64,000 nucleotides of DNA from Voacanga thouarsii (GCA_026120185.1 JANUWF010001192.1:62001-126000); one strand, 5' to 3'. Positions 1 through 13,300 are shown, counted from the stretch's first letter. Numbers and translations: made by a program. The notes: generated from the letters alone by a model not told the origin.

Positions 1-864
1 ATAATGCTGTATTAGCAAAGTTTCCGACCTACAGGTGAAATGACTAAAATACCCTCCACACATCGCCGTACATTTAGAGAGGAAAAAGTGTACTAACACC
101 TCTCTAAATGACATCTACCATCTTTAGACTTCTAATCCAATGATCCACGACTTCCTGGAATGTTTCCGCTTTCCAAGGGAGCTATCCTAAAACAAACATC
201 TAAGTCATGTTTCCCGAGGCCCTGAACACTTTAGATCATTCAGACAATCACAAGGGACGATATTGTGTAAAAACTTTCTTGTACAAGTCTGTCGTAACTA
301 ACTAGTTACATATACCAAAAATACAAGTATATTGGTTCTATCATAGAACCTCAACTATAGCATATCAAAGTATATGCTTCCAGCTTCGTCAGACCACCAA
401 CTCATACTCAAGTCGTAGAGTACTAGTTCACGTTGTAGCGGTAGTAGTCTAGGTTTCTATCATATACAACTTTTAGAAACCACTACTACAGGTCATATCC
501 TACATATTCAAAATACGCATATGTCATGAAGTGAGTGGACTACTCACTGACTAAAGGTAAGCCATTCCCCATTTGGAATTCATAAAATAATAACCTAAAC
601 ATAATGAGATTCCCATTCTCATCAATAGGTTAAGCACAAATGTTTATGTGTTTAAATAACCTATGATCCATACCTTACTGTGAAAGACCACCATTCACAT
701 GAATCATTTATTTAAACATAATGGGTCTGTTCTAAACGAAATTGTGCACAAATAAAAAGTAAATTCACAAACAATTTCTGAAAATAAATTCTTTTATTAA
801 AATATTCGATATTTACATCAGAAACTTAGTCTAAGAGAGCATACTATCCAACAGAAGTGAGCTA

Positions 865-3684
865 CAATGGATAGGAGAATTCTTATAGACTTTAGTATAG
901 CCACAGGCGAGAAGATTTCCTCATAGTCAATACCTTCTCGTTGGGTATAACTCTTAGCAACCAATCTAGCTTTGAAAGTTTCTACTTTCCCGTCTACTCC
1001 TTTCTTTCTTTTGTGGACTCATTTGCACCCAATAGGTTTTACCCCATTAGGCAGGTCCACAAGTTCCCAGACGGAGTTAGTGTACATAGATTTTATTTCT
1101 GAATCCATTACACTCTTCCAATGGTCTACGTCTATGTCCTCTACAACTTCTTTATACGTAGTGGGATCCTCTTCTTCCTCAAAAGAGATTGCTTGAAAAG
1201 GTTCTTCATAGATAAGTATCTAGAGGGACGTCGAATGACTCTCCCACTACGTCTAAGCTATGGAGGATCTTGGATGATTGGACTTTCCTCCTCCTCGTTG
1301 ACTGGAACTAGATATGTTGATTTCTCAACGACTAGATTTTGAACAGGGGCAGGAGGTTCTTCCACTCTATGTGCCGAAGAACCAGTAGGTATAGAAGGTG
1401 TAACATCTATTTCTCTCCTACTGGAATCTGGTATGTTAAGTGGCATAGATACGAATCCTCCACGTGAATCTTGAGTATGGGATTCTGTAACCATTTGCTT
1501 AGGATTATCTCCCTTGGTTTCTTCCAAAATAACCCTACTCTTAGATCCTCGTTCTTTTATGTACTTGTCCTCTAAGAAAATTGCATTTGTGCTTACAAAT
1601 ATTTTCTTATCTTGAGGACTATAGAAGTAGTATCCCCTTGTTCCTTTTGGATACCCAACAAACAAACATAAATTTGATCTTGATTCCATTTTATCCATCT
1701 TTCCCTTTAGCACATATGCAGGACAACCCTAAATACAGATATGTGTCAAATTAGGCTTCCGTCCATTCCACAATTCCAATAGAGTTTTAGTGATAGACTT
1801 TGATGGAAACATATTCAATATATATATCGCAGTTTGTATAACATATCCCCAAAAGGATGTACTGAGTGTAGAGAAGCCTAGCATTGTTCTGACCATATCT
1901 AACAAGGTCTTGTTTCTCCTTTCTGCCACTCCATTTTGTTGAGGAGTGCCAGGTGCACTTAGTTGGGATAAAATCATATTTTTGACAAGTATGATCTAAA
2001 GTCATGGGATAGATATTCTCCACCTCGATCGGATTGAAGTGTCTTAATGTTCTTTGCTAACTGCTTTTCAGTCTCAGCCTTAAATTCTTTGAATTTTCTA
2101 AGGTATCAGACTTATGAGTCATTAGGTAAACATATCTATATCTTGAGTAATCATCCATAAAATTAATGAAATACTCATACCCACCTCTAGCTTGGACACT
2201 AATTAGTCCGCATACGTCAGAGTGTACTAATTCTAAGACTTCCTTTACTCTATTTCCTTTTAAAGAAAATGATCTTTTGGTCATTTTACCTTCTAAACAA
2301 GATTCGCAAACTTGAAAAGGTTCCACCTTTAATTCATTTAAAGGACCTTCTTTTACATGTCTTTGAATCCTATTTAGATTAATATGACCAAGTTTAAGAT
2401 GTTATAGGATAGTCCCATTAGTAGGAGATAACTTAATGCGTTCGTTAGTTTCAATATGATATAATGAACTATTGGTACGTTTCAAAACATACAAATCGTT
2501 ATTTAAATATTCACGACATATCAAAGAGTTATTCAAAAATATCTCTACTGAAAATTTATAAAATTTAACAGAATATTTTTGTTTGAATAACAAAGAAATC
2601 GAAATCAAATTTTGATAAATGTCGGGAACATAATAACAATCTTTCAAAACCAAATGTTTATTATCAAAACAAAAATAAACATCTCCAACAGCTCTTGCAG
2701 ATATCACTGATCCTGTGCCAACCCTTAGAGTATGCTCTCCTTCATTGAGATATTTGGTTACTTGGAACCCTTGCAATGAATTGCAAACATGGTTAGTGGC
2801 TCCAGAATCTACTATCCAAGTATTTGTAGAATCAACCACTAAACAAGTTTCAATGTAAGATAACTCACCAATACTTTGCTTGCGTTTAGCGAAGTAATCT
2901 GGGCACTGTATCTTCCAATGTCCCTTTTGCTTGCAGTGGAAACATTTGTCTTTGGGCTTTTCATCCACTTTAGCTTTCTTAACCTGCTACTTAGGCCTTT
3001 TATTATTATTCTGCTTCCTCTTATTTCCTCCTTTACCCTTAGGCTTGGAAGAGGAAGATCCAACATGAGTTAGAACAAGAGTGTTGCCACTTCCCACTTT
3101 TAGAGTAGCATCGGCGCTCTCAAGCTCCTTCATTAACTCTATAAGAGACATCTCCATCTTGTTCATGTTATAATTAACTTTGAACTGTGAAAACATCTTT
3201 GGGAGAGTTTCTATAACCATGTCAACCTGAGTCTCAGGCTTAATTTCAGCCCCTAAGACCTCTACCACGTTGAACTGAGCGATCAATTCTAACATATGAT
3301 CCCTCCCGGGTGTTCCAAGTTTCATGCGCATATTCATTATACGTCTCATTGCTACTTGACAGGCCTGACGTCCTTTGTGCTCTGCTAGAGGCTTCTCATG
3401 ATTTCTGTAGCGGTTGTCATGTTCTCATGTTTCTGTTACATCACATTTGAGATAGATCCCAAAATATAGTAGCGAGCCATCTCATCGGAACTCAACCACT
3501 TATCATAAGCCTCCTTTTGTTTGCGCGTGGATTGTTCAGTAGGCTTAGCAGGATACGGTTTAGTTAGCACGTATTTGAGCTTCTCAGCAGTGAGTACGAT
3601 TATGAGGTTCCTTTTCCAATCAATAAAATTTTCTCCAACCAGTTGGTTCTTTGTTAAAATTTAGGATAAAGTGTTAGAAGTCAT
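865..3684 (-). pseudogene. copia gag-pol remnant
   Basis: Gag should start at 3684 (MTSNTLS followed at once by a stop). The UBN2-like gag body is visible at 2987-3349, the zinc knuckle CFHCKQKGHWKIQC near 2925-2960 and the protease motif WIVDSGATNHVC near 2790-2820. The integrase zinc region and core are at 2057-2326 (CESCLEGKM, HSDVCG) and 1729-1977 (PGTPQQNGVAERRNKTL). The integrase/RT linker is at 1258-1713 and the RT start ([27 protein letters not shown]) at about 870-1250. Breaks seen directly are a stop at codon 8 of gag, frameshifts between the blocks, a TGA replacing the expected Trp after GCK at about 1020, and loss of the RT catalytic YVDD region and all RNase H. It cannot encode active polyprotein. 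Confidence 0.85.
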
Positions 3685-3815
3685 TTTTCTGAAATTAAAT
3701 AAAATAAAACATATGAGTCATTTATCATGTCATGATGCATGATCAACATAAAATAGTATGATGCATGATTAATATGATAATATTTTAAATAGTAATAGAA
3801 ACTAGTATCAAAATA

Positions 3816-3953
3816 CAACCTAAAACTCTACAGTAACATGTACCTCTATAGGAGATAACAATGTAATTTATAGTTAGGTTAAGATCCACAACCTAAAACC
3901 CCAAAGTAATATGCATCTCTATAGGAGATAACAATATAACTTATAATTAAGCC
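3816..3953. repeat. Two-copy ~73 bp tandem repeat in the copia-1 leader
   Basis: The block starting CAACCTAAAAC and containing CTCTATAGGAGATAACAAT occurs at 3816-3888 and again, slightly diverged, at 3889-3953. It lies between the gag start and the expected 5' LTR. The remaining bases to ~4240 are AT-rich with no recognisable feature. Confidence 0.7.
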
Positions 3954-4287
3954 TGGATCATCCCACTAAAATTAATATATCTTGCATCTAAATACAATAT
4001 TAGTTTTAGTGTTGTTAATATTTTGGCCATCATAGACATTATTTGGATATTTTATAGGAAGTCTCTTTGATTAAAGTGTAACCCCTTATTCAATTTTTTT
4101 TTTACATAAAAATAAAATAAATCAAAAGGAAACATGGAGACGTAATCTACTCCTTTTGTTACAAGACTCAATAATACTTATATATATTTACCAAATAAAA
4201 AACTATGGCCATAAAATTATTTTGAACAGAATTAATCAAATCATGAATATAAATGCATTATTCCTACACCGCTCAATATAAATACAT

Positions 4288-4828
4288 TATTGTATAGAAT
4301 GTCATTCGGGTTAACGGGAAGTATATCTGTAGAATAAAAATTGGTGGTGCTGGTGGTTTTATTCACCGTGCAATCTAACTGATTTGGTTGTCTTGGGAAA
4401 TTAGGACTGGGAACAGTACAACCACAGGACAGAGTAACGTTCCGGTAGCCAGAAGAGTAGCGGAAGATGTTGTAATTGAAGGTGGTGTTGTGCATAAATC
4501 TAGGACAAAGACCGCTGCCCCAGAGATCATCTCTAGCGACAGTTAGACTATGTTGCGACCCATCGATAGACAGAACACGGTAACTTAAGATTCATATGTA
4601 AGCAGAGGAATACTGTCGTTTGCCCAGGTAAGCTCTAAGCCTGGATACCCACAACTGCTAGGCCGATTCCCTCCCCAGAAAGGATAACTGAAGGTATGGT
4701 TTCCACACAGAAACGGCTCACCGCAGGTCGCAAATTGCGGATCCTGACAGAAAGACTTCGGGATGTGAATCAAAGGTGAGGCTTGCAATCACCAGGAGGG
4801 AAAAGGTTGGAAGCAGATTTCGATTCAT
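4288..4828 (-). pseudogene. LRK10-like receptor ectodomain (GUB_WAK) pseudogene
   Basis: This is a close paralogue of the intact ectodomain exon at 30319-31096. Shared stretches include the start MNRNLLPTFSLLVIASL, then IHIPKSFCQDPQFATCGEPF, YPFWGGNRPSSCGYPG and MHNTTFNYNIFRYSSGYRN. Two lesions are visible. A one-base insertion near 4772-4775 (AAAGGTGAGG where the intact copy has AAAGCGAGG) shifts the frame inside the signal peptide. A one-base loss near 4585 turns YEAVSY into YES-stop. Homology ends near 4288, before the WAK-associated cysteine module and splice donor, so the exon is 3'-truncated next to copia-1. No kinase exons are nearby. Not functional as a receptor. Confidence 0.85.
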
Positions 4829-5425
4829 CTTTTGCAGAGAGACGAGGAGAAGCAAAAGTTTGGAACTTGCAGCTGTTAGGAGCTGTTCAAGGTTGAAGGT
4901 AGAAGGTCGGAGGTAGCTTTGGTTGACTACGTAAGGTCCGGTTGCAGTCCATGCATGAGACAGCGGCATCAATAATTGTCGGTGGGTACTGGTTAATTAA
5001 GTGGTCTAGTCATTTTCGGTCGAGTCGAGTGTATTTTATTCATAATGTAAATCTAAGAGGCCCAAAACTTTGACGCATCTTCGGCCGTGCAAGTTTTGTA
5101 GGGTAACTTGTACAGTAATTTTACAATTTAAATTGAAAATAGAAAAAATTCAACATTAAAAAAGGTGATCGTGTATAAATTTTTTTTAGTAGAACGATGT
5201 CGTTTTAACTATTTAAAACGACGTCATTTTAATATTCATATAATCGTATGAAATGTTCATGAAATTATGTAAAATATTCGTATAAATTCAAATAACTGCA
5301 CAGATTACCATACGACAACTTGCGCTATTCCGAATCTAACTTTGACACATTCAAAATTGATCCACTGTCCTTTTGATTATGTCTATTGGCGCCCCTTACA
5401 TTTAGTTTGATGATGACCCTCCAAA
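4829..5425 (-). other. Upstream region of the ectodomain pseudogene, paralogous to 29045-29325
   Basis: The first ~40 bases above the pseudogene ATG match the 5' flank of the 31096 exon. Beyond about 4865 the sequence instead matches the flank of the kinase-linked exon 1 at 28966, for example GTTCAAGGTTGAAGG, GGCTTTGGTTGACT-like sequence and the block around CTATTGGCGCCCC/CTATTGGGCCCC. It is probably a duplicated promoter. A short inverted motif (ACGATGTCGTTTT / AAAACGACGTCATTTT) lies at 5190-5235. Confidence 0.6.
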
Positions 5426-5429
5426 CTTG

Positions 5430-6320
5430 TGTTTTTTGGATGAACACACCTACATTGGGACAAGGGTTTAATTTTTTGTTTAAGAATAGAAGGAATTTAA
5501 AGTTTTTTAAAAAATATATCTGGAATATAATATAATATTTTGTTAATAAATATCATCTTTTTTAGAATGAAAAATTATTCAAATTAAATTTGTTGTAACT
5601 CCTAAATTCACACTTTTTATGTTTTGCTAAAACAAAAAAGATAGTCTTCAAAATTTATATTCCATCATATTACAAGATAAAGGACTCTTAGTTTCGAATA
5701 TTACACTCTATTCACTTAAATTTTCTAAAAAATATATATCACCAAGCAATGCTAATCTTACTATCTCTAAAAGGCCATCTGAAAGATATTAAAGAAGAGA
5801 AAAACAATGCAAAAAAGAGATGCAAAAACTCATTTTTATAATAACTTTTTTCCCTTTTTCTTTTTTTTTTTTTAATTTTTGTATGTAGATTGCAGGTATT
5901 AGCTCTCCCAGTAACTTGCTAATGATTCTGATACCTCAAGGTGCCAAAAGAAGATCAAAGATGATGCAGGCTTTACTACATGAACTATGGTATTGGTTGG
6001 AATAGGGCAAATATCATCACCACTATGTATTGCTCAAGTAGCAGGATGCTTTCATAGGCATGCACAGAAACAATGAGAGAGCTCACACTGGAGCTCACAC
6101 TGCAAACCAAAATGAAATGGAGAAGATGTTACAATTTCGGCCAGCAATCAACCCCTCTTGCCCCTCTACTTCTTATGAAATGATGCTGCTGATGAATCTT
6201 GGAAAGGCCTTATAGGTGCAACCGGCAGGAGAATCCAAAACAGAAGGCTTAGGGGGGAATTTGCAGAAACATAAGGCTTAGGCCTTATACCAGATGGCTT
6301 GAGTTGAATGCACCGTAATC
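5430..6320. other. Intergenic, no gene seen
   Basis: AT-rich with homopolymer runs. A stretch near 5795-5850 (AACAATGCAAAA, AGAGATGCAAAAA) resembles 7195-7220 in the 3' flank of the ABHD17 gene, suggesting a small local duplication. No coding sequence is supported. Confidence 0.4.
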
Positions 6321-6399
6321 CCACTAAAACCATCTTCCTTGCACCCTTTTCTTCCTCTGCATTCGTTGCACCCTTTTCTTCATCTGCATTCGTGACAAC

Positions 6400-6600
6400 T
6401 TCAAGTCAAAGGTCCTTTTCAACCTCAAGACGATCATATGTGAGAAATCAATCGTGAGAGCACAGTATCTCACAGGTCCAAATTGAAGAAAAGCAATACT
6501 GCTTGAGCAGCTAAGCTCATATCCTGGATAGCCACAGCTGCTATGCCGGATCCAAGGTCTGATATGAGGCCGCACGGCAATCATCACCGTAGACAAAATT
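6400..6600 (-). pseudogene. Small GUB_WAK ectodomain fragment
   Basis: The minus strand reads SSCGYPGYELSC followed by FGPVRY and LTIDFSHMIVLRL. This is the CGYPGxELxC core and following beta-strand pattern of LRK10-like extracellular domains. Stops occur just upstream on the same strand and the homology fades into low-complexity repeats of MQMKKR type. No signal peptide, donor site or kinase is attached. It is best read as a second dead relic of the family. Confidence 0.55.
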
Positions 6601-6759
6601 CTAGCAAGCTACAGATGGAACGGAACACAACAAAGCTCTTAACGAGACGATCAGCAAATGCAAATGCAAACGCAAATGCCCGCAAAGATTTGATGATAAT
6701 CCTAGCCATTATTCTCAATCATGTCATGAACAATTGCGAGAATGCCCATGGATGATATC

Positions 6760-7380
6760 TGCAACCCAAAAGGTATGAACATGGAAAAATGAAAAATACC
6801 TCAGCATGCTAGCTGCTCTGCCCAGAAGACACTGTAATCCATTGAGCATCTCTCCTTGCTGAATCTACTCCTTAAGAGCTCTTACAAACATTTACAGATT
6901 CTTTTTAGTCCACTATCCTGTAGACCTCCAATGCAATAAATAAAGTAACAGATTACTAAAGAATAAGATACAAGTATCAGGGAACTCTTTGCACTGCATA
7001 TATATTAAATATTCACTAGAAATTGTAGCTTATGGTAGTTAATCGCCTATACTGATTAGCAAAATGCCATGACAAAATAGCCAAGGGAAAACTAAAGAGG
7101 AGAACATATCCAGTTTGTACATACATGGAGACGTGTGACAGCAGAAACTACAAGCTTTTTAGATGAAAATCACACAGTTGATTTTACAGAGAAGGAAAAC
7201 AATGCAAAAGGAGATGCAGAAATTTTTATTTCCTCTGCTGCGCCTTGGTTCATTCAGATGGTAACAAATGATGATATTCAATTCGATACTTGACCTCGGA
7301 GGTCATCGGTTGATGCAAAAGCAAGGATATTGCATTGCCTTTTCGTGTTGTTATTAGTGAATAAGTTAACCAAAGGTCTC
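6760..7380 (-). other. 3' flank / probable 3' UTR of the ABHD17-type gene
   Basis: Non-coding, immediately downstream of the stop at 7381 on the minus strand. The polyadenylation site could not be placed with certainty. Confidence 0.4.
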
Positions 7381-10300
7381 TCACAAAATCACCTTTCTTC
7401 TCCAAAACCTATCAACACGATCTGTGCTCATTCGAGATTTCTCCGGCTTGTTTGACTTCTTAGACTTTTCAAGTCTACTATCTAAGCTGTTTCTAGAAAT
7501 TTCTGGAAGGTCAGAATGCAGTTCAAACGCATCCGTTGTAACAGCTTCAGCTGCTTTGTTCTTGTTTTCAGTGTTTACTGATGCTTTTTCAGGACCATTT
7601 GTAGCTGGCTTTGATTTGTTAAGACTCAATACAAACTTTTTCAAATGCTTTATGTACTCTGGATAAAGTTCTAGATTGCAATGCCCACCCCCATTTATCC
7701 ATACGGGTTCATACTTTTGTTTGCAAAGCTCCCAAAGCTGTTTTCCGTGGGAAGAATCAACAACTTCATCTGCTGTACCCTAAACATCAAAATGAATATT
7801 GTAAAGGATGTGTTTATTGAAGCAAATCAAACGTAAACAGAAAATCAGATATTGTATGGATAAAAGGAAAATGCATGAAACTCTTCTATGTTTCCCTACA
7901 AATGGTGTTTGTTTATAAGGAAAGCAGTGATAAATTTTCCTGCATTTTGTGTCCTGTAAAATTTGCAGAATTCTGCAGGGGAATTTTGTTCCCTCATAAG
8001 TTTTCTTTTCTTTGCTTCCTCACATGACTTTGTAGAAAACGGATCATCCTTTTCCTTTACTTTCTTGCATAACTTACAAATTATTTAATCAAAATCCTAC
8101 TGGGATGGTTTGATGAAAAGAATGGTCTATGATAGGATATAGAACCCCAGATATGATCGATTGCCTGATATGGATGAAGCACAGGATCTTCAATCTTATT
8201 TAAAAGTCAAATGAGGAAATATCACAACTATTTGTTAATGAGAAACTACAGAATTAACTTTTTCCCTTAATATAACAAAAGGACATTCAGCTTAGAGCAG
8301 TAGAACCCATGTAAAATTCGTAGGAAAAATAGAAAAGGAAATATATAATGAAGCTCCTGAACATCCAAATTAGGAGACTAAAACAGTTGTTAGATTACAC
8401 AAACTGTAATTTCGTGTTTTTAGATTATACAAACTGTAATTTCATATTCTTCAACCATTTGAGAGGTAATGATATTGGGAGAATAAAAGTAAAACATTTA
8501 GAAACCTAATCTAATGCAGCTCCAAACAGGAGCCAGAATTAAGTTAACAAGAATTAAGGTAAGTGTTTTTATGCACTTCCACCACAGAGCAGTCAAATGG
8601 ATTTAAGATTTTGACCGTTTTGCAGCCTATGAATTAGCCAATTTTGCACACTCAACTATTATTTAGGATACCTTGCACCCTAAATCAATTGCCAGCAAAG
8701 TCAATGGTATAGGTAGGAAAATCATCATGTAATGCACTTCCATCACTGGGCATTCAAATTATCACAATTGCAAGAATTATGAGTCGAGTCAGCCAAATTT
8801 TAAAATTAAAGCTGTCGTCAGATGTAGCTTAAGTAAGCTTCTCTGATTCCAAACACAACTTAACAAATTGAAATCCTTCATTGCACGTCTTTTTGGGTCA
8901 TTTATAGCAAAACAAATCCCCGCATAATCCATAATCTATTAGATGTTTACAACCACATTCCAAATCATACTTGGGTTTCCCTGAGCACCAACAAAACTTA
9001 TTATGTCACTAACTAATTGATGCAGATATCAGTTACTTATACACATATTGACATTACATAAATTAATTGTTCAAATACTACACATCCATTCCATTTCAGT
9101 TGCTAATCAGAGTTTCCATTAATCAATATTCAGACGTGTATTATACTTAACAAGTCAAAGTTTTTGTGATGAAGTATGTAATACTCATTTGTCTTATTTT
9201 CTGTTGCACGTGTTTGTTAAGGTACAAATATGATCCCAAAAAAGGAAAAAATAAAAGGAATTACTAAACAGTAAGTACATATGAGTATCCAGATTCCATA
9301 CTTCCCTATTTGGTTAACGTTTGACGAAATTTAAACGAGAGGAACATGTAATCAAGGCTTCAATGAAATATCAGTTGCGAGGAGACTGGGCAATAGGGAA
9401 AGAGGAAGATCTAAGCAGGATCACAAATAGAGAACTTACATGAATTACTAGAACAGGACAGTTTACCATCCCAATTTTGTCAATATTCTGAAATGAACAA
9501 CAGTATAAAGTAAGCAGACCTGTTCAAATCCAGAAGTCTTATTAGATGCAATCAGTAGTGGACGATATTACCTTGTAGATATCAAACCAATACGTCCGTT
9601 TCACAGGGTACAGCACTCTTATCCCAGACAAAATTGGACTATGTAAGACGACACCTCTCAAGTTTGGTATGCGAGATGCAAGATCCACGGTAGGGCCACT
9701 GCCAACAGACTGACCATAAAGTATCAACTGCTCATCTTTAACCCCATATTGCTCCTTGAGACATTTATATACTGCATCAATGTCTGCGTATGTATTATAT
9801 TCAGTTGGCTGTTCCAAAGGACAAAAAGGATGATTGTGTTAAAGCATGGACAAATTAAACAGTAATCAGAATCTCCCAAGCCACCCTCCATTATAGTCAT
9901 TCCTCAACAAAAGGAAAAGGACATAGAAACATCTTCTGACTGCAATTTAATGAACCAAATAAGTAAAACTGCCAGTTTAGAATCTCCCAAACAACTTATT
10001 TAATGATCCAAATAAGTTGACTTTCATATTGAATCTAGTAGTAGAACTTCCAAACTCCTAAATTCTAGACTGCAAATATACGGAATGCACAACTGATAAG
10101 AAAAGCAATCCATTACAAAATTTCCATTTCAATCTCAAGAATAAGTGTTTAGGCTACTGGCTGTTAGTTCTTTAATGATATTAGCCTGCAGCATCCTTTA
10201 CACATTGAGTGCAAGGGAACACACATACCTTATTTTCTTGCAACATTAAACAATTGATTTGTCTCAATGTTATATGATGTCCAAAAAGACATACCACTTC

Positions 10301-12720
10301 AACTTTACATTGATCCATTTCCCACAAAGAAGATTGCAATTTCAGGCATGCCAAAATGGTCTCATTAGATTAACTACAACCACCGGGTTGCAAACTTCTC
10401 TGTATCTTTGAACAAGTTTTACTTTTCCATAAGTAAAAGTCCTTATCAATTCATTATCTATTAACCAATCGTGAGCATACTTTTGAGACTTATATTTGTA
10501 AGTAACTCACCCATAAGAATCCCAACCACCAACCCCCCCCGCCCGGCCCCCACACAAGAAGAGAGTGGAGACTGAATGGGGGAAGGTGGAATTCTTCTAA
10601 CTTTCAGAAGAAAAAGCTCCTCCAATGACTGGGGAGATAGCATTCAATATTGTTAAACAGAAGAACACTGTATATCTAATCCCAAACAGTCAGTTCTTTG
10701 ATACAAATAAATTTCTACGCTAGTCTTGAATAGCTAGTAAGAAGTTTGAGTCATCAATCTTCCTGAAAAGAGGATGACAGAGGAGAGAGGAGTAGAGAAC
10801 ATCCCATTCAGTAAGACTAAAGGAGCTCAACAAATTGTATCATAGTAAAACATTAAAAGAAAAAAAAAAAAAAAAAGGGAGGACATCTAACCTTTCCAGT
10901 GGATTGCCCATAGCCGGAATAATCATACCTACAAAGCCCAAAAGTAATAATCATGTTAGGAGAGATTTAGAACTGAAAAATCTTGGAAATACATCAGTTT
11001 TAATACAAAATATTGCTTTCCATGTACAAGTCACACAAGAAATCAAGTATGCAGCTCATAATCCAGTGCCCTAGAAAAAGAAAGACATTATGTCTTGACA
11101 CAGATCTATAAAAAGCGTAACAAACTGGCCACTTCAAAGAACTGACAACTTACTGATACAAGAAATAAAAAAGCAGCTAAGAGTATTAAAACGGCCAGAA
11201 AGGAAACGCACAATTCAAGAAGCAAGCCCAAGCCAATTCATGTTGTTGCAGAACCAACATTATCCTAAATTGGCCAAAATACAGCTGGCTAAGTTGACCC
11301 AAAAAACATCTCAGCCGATTACAAAGGATCTAAATAATGAGGAATCAAAACAAAATAAAGCTCTAGTGGGCCAAAAAACATTTTTTGTAATTTCAAAGCA
11401 TGACAGAGAAAACCTGGCCTAGTACAATAGCCCAAAGGAAATCTTTACATTAAAATAAATACTGAGGCTGAAAATTTCTTCGTTTTTCCTTGAATCTCTC
11501 ATAATTGCACCACAAATAGTAACTTAGCTTTCTTATCTATGCAGGGCAATCTAGCTGGAATTAGATACATTCATTCCTGAGATGCCACTTTTCATGAACA
11601 ACTTATTTCCCCAGCTAGAATAACACAATATCATCAATTCTTAGCCAAAGTGCAAAAGAGCAGAGAAGGAAGGCGACTTTTGAATAAGGTACAATTATGC
11701 AAATAAAACAATATTCAGTTTTGTCATTCTAAAAGAATATGATTAGCTTTACCAAAGGTATAATAACATTGAAATGATTAATCCAGTCTCGTGGTCTGTG
11801 CACCACCTCAGTGATGTTATTGCCATATAATTTTATCAGCACAACAAAAGAATGATACTTAACGAACCACCATTGTGTTAAGCAGTTTCTTTCTTCTTAT
11901 TATCCATTAATTACCTGTCCATTCTTCAAGAATCCCAAAAGTCCAACCACTTAATAAAGTAATCCAATTCTACACTCTCTATTAGCTCAAATTCCAACAG
12001 AATTGAGAGTTCAGACGCGATTTTGATGGACAAAAGCTGGTGAAGTATGTAATTGGGTCTTTTTGAAATTAAGCTGATAAAAACAAATCCATTTTTCAGA
12101 ATCCTCAGCATCTATTCTTCCTGAATCTCCAGAAAATAATCTCATCTACGAATACCACAAAGAAAAACTTGTATATTTCTTCTCCGCGGTCTTTTGATTT
12201 TTTTTTTTTTAAAATGCATTTTTTCCAATAGGCAAATGAAAACCATAAACAGAAACTTTCTTTAAAAAAAAAAAAGGAGGAAACCCCCCTTATATTCCTC
12301 ATTTACGAGTTTAAAATAAAATAAAATAAAGATACGTTAAAATATAAAACTCAAAGAAAGTAAAGCTCAAAACTTTGACAATAAGGTATAACAACGAACT
12401 GAAGTAGAAAAATACCCCATAAGGTTAACGCGAAGACGAAGGCTTAATTCAACGAACAGCTCAAACATCTGGCCCAAATCGGCAGCATTACCATGAGAGT
12501 AGAGCATAGTAGCTGATGCCTTGGGATGCTTCACATGGACGGCCACGATATCATTGCCCCTGCGAGTTCGGAGCTTCAAAACATCAACTTCTTCTCTTCT
12601 CGGAACCTCCGGTATAAAGAGTTGTCCACCACACAAGTCGTCAGCCACCACCGTGTAAGACGGTGGAGTTGGAGGGAAAAAAGCAAACTTAGCCGCGATG
12701 GATGACGTGACCCCGCCCAT
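7381..12720 (-). CDS. ABHD17-type alpha/beta hydrolase (five exons, 341 aa)
   Basis: Exons on the minus strand are 12416-12720, 10892-10928, 9572-9808, 9440-9487 and 7381-7779. All borders are GT/AG and the joined length is 1026 bases. The protein is an alpha/beta serine hydrolase of the ABHD17 family, whose animal members depalmitoylate membrane-anchored proteins; plant substrates are not deducible here. Visible landmarks are [12 protein letters not shown] (oxyanion-side loop) in exon 1, [12 protein letters not shown] (exon 2), the nucleophile elbow GQSVGSG with Ser148 (exon 3), the acid region GTADEVVD at ~210-217 and GGGHCNLE with His242 (exon 5). The start MGGVTSS fits an N-myristoylation signal (Gly2, Ser6), consistent with membrane attachment. 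The last ~90 residues are Lys/Ser-rich and probably disordered. Introns are long (about 1.5, 1.1, 0.1 and 1.7 kb). The start is the only in-frame Met before the conserved N-terminus. Confidence 0.93.
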
Positions 12721-13300
12721 TTTGTCCGAATCTCAATACTTGTTGTGCAGAATTCATAAAGAAAGCCACCTTTAAATCCTTTCCTTCCCTCTTTTCAAAA
12801 GCTTCCAGCACTAACTTTCTTCCCCTCAGATCTTCTTTTTGGCTACAACCGACTCAAAAAAATAAAGTAGCTAACCTATATGACGCAAGAGGAGGCGGTG
12901 GCGCGTGCTATGGAAGTCGACGTGCGTGTTTGAAAAAAGACTACTGAGAAATCTACTCTGAGTTGGGGTGGGGCTTGATGTTGCAGTGGTTGGGAAGTGG
13001 TCTCTGCGGCGGCTGACGGCGGTGGCGGCGAGCAGCAATGGAGGATTCTGACAAGAGGAAGAGAGGCTAAAAATGGAAATATGTAGTCTGGGACATTTTA
13101 GAGGGTCCGAGTTGAATTACGTCACAACAAAATTCACGTACGGCTATCCCTATGAATATTTATTGTTTTTATCTCGGCTTAACTGGCTTCACATTTTCCT
13201 TTTTCCTTTTTCTTTTTCCTTTTTTTTTTTTTTTTTGGGTGGCGGGCGGGGGCCGGCCAGGGTCGTTTGGTAGTGGAAATTCAAAGGAAAAGATAAGAAT
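12721..13300 (-). promoter_or_regulatory. 5' flank of the ABHD17-type gene
   Basis: Upstream of the ATG at 12720, a GC-richer tract (about 12880-13060) carries GGC/GGT-rich triplets typical of a plant 5' leader or promoter. It is followed by a long T-run and a G-rich patch near 13215-13260. No TATA box could be assigned. Confidence 0.35.

Larger units (their letters stand above)
1..3960 (-). mobile_element. Ty1/copia LTR retrotransposon, degenerate, minus strand (copia-1)
   Basis: Read on the minus strand, gag, CCHC zinc knuckle, protease, integrase and the start of reverse transcriptase follow one another in copia order. Reverse transcriptase breaks off near 860 and the rest of it and RNase H are missing. 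The following ~850 bases (1-860) are non-coding and run off the window; they probably belong to the element's 3' untranslated region or LTR, but no LTR pair or target duplication can be shown. Right of the gag start (3684) lies an AT-rich leader with a two-copy tandem repeat. No primer-binding site or 5' LTR boundary was found. Old, dead copy. Confidence 0.85.

Noticed and set aside
1..860. A defined LTR for copia-1
   Set aside because: No paired copy, no TG/CA ends and no target duplication in view.
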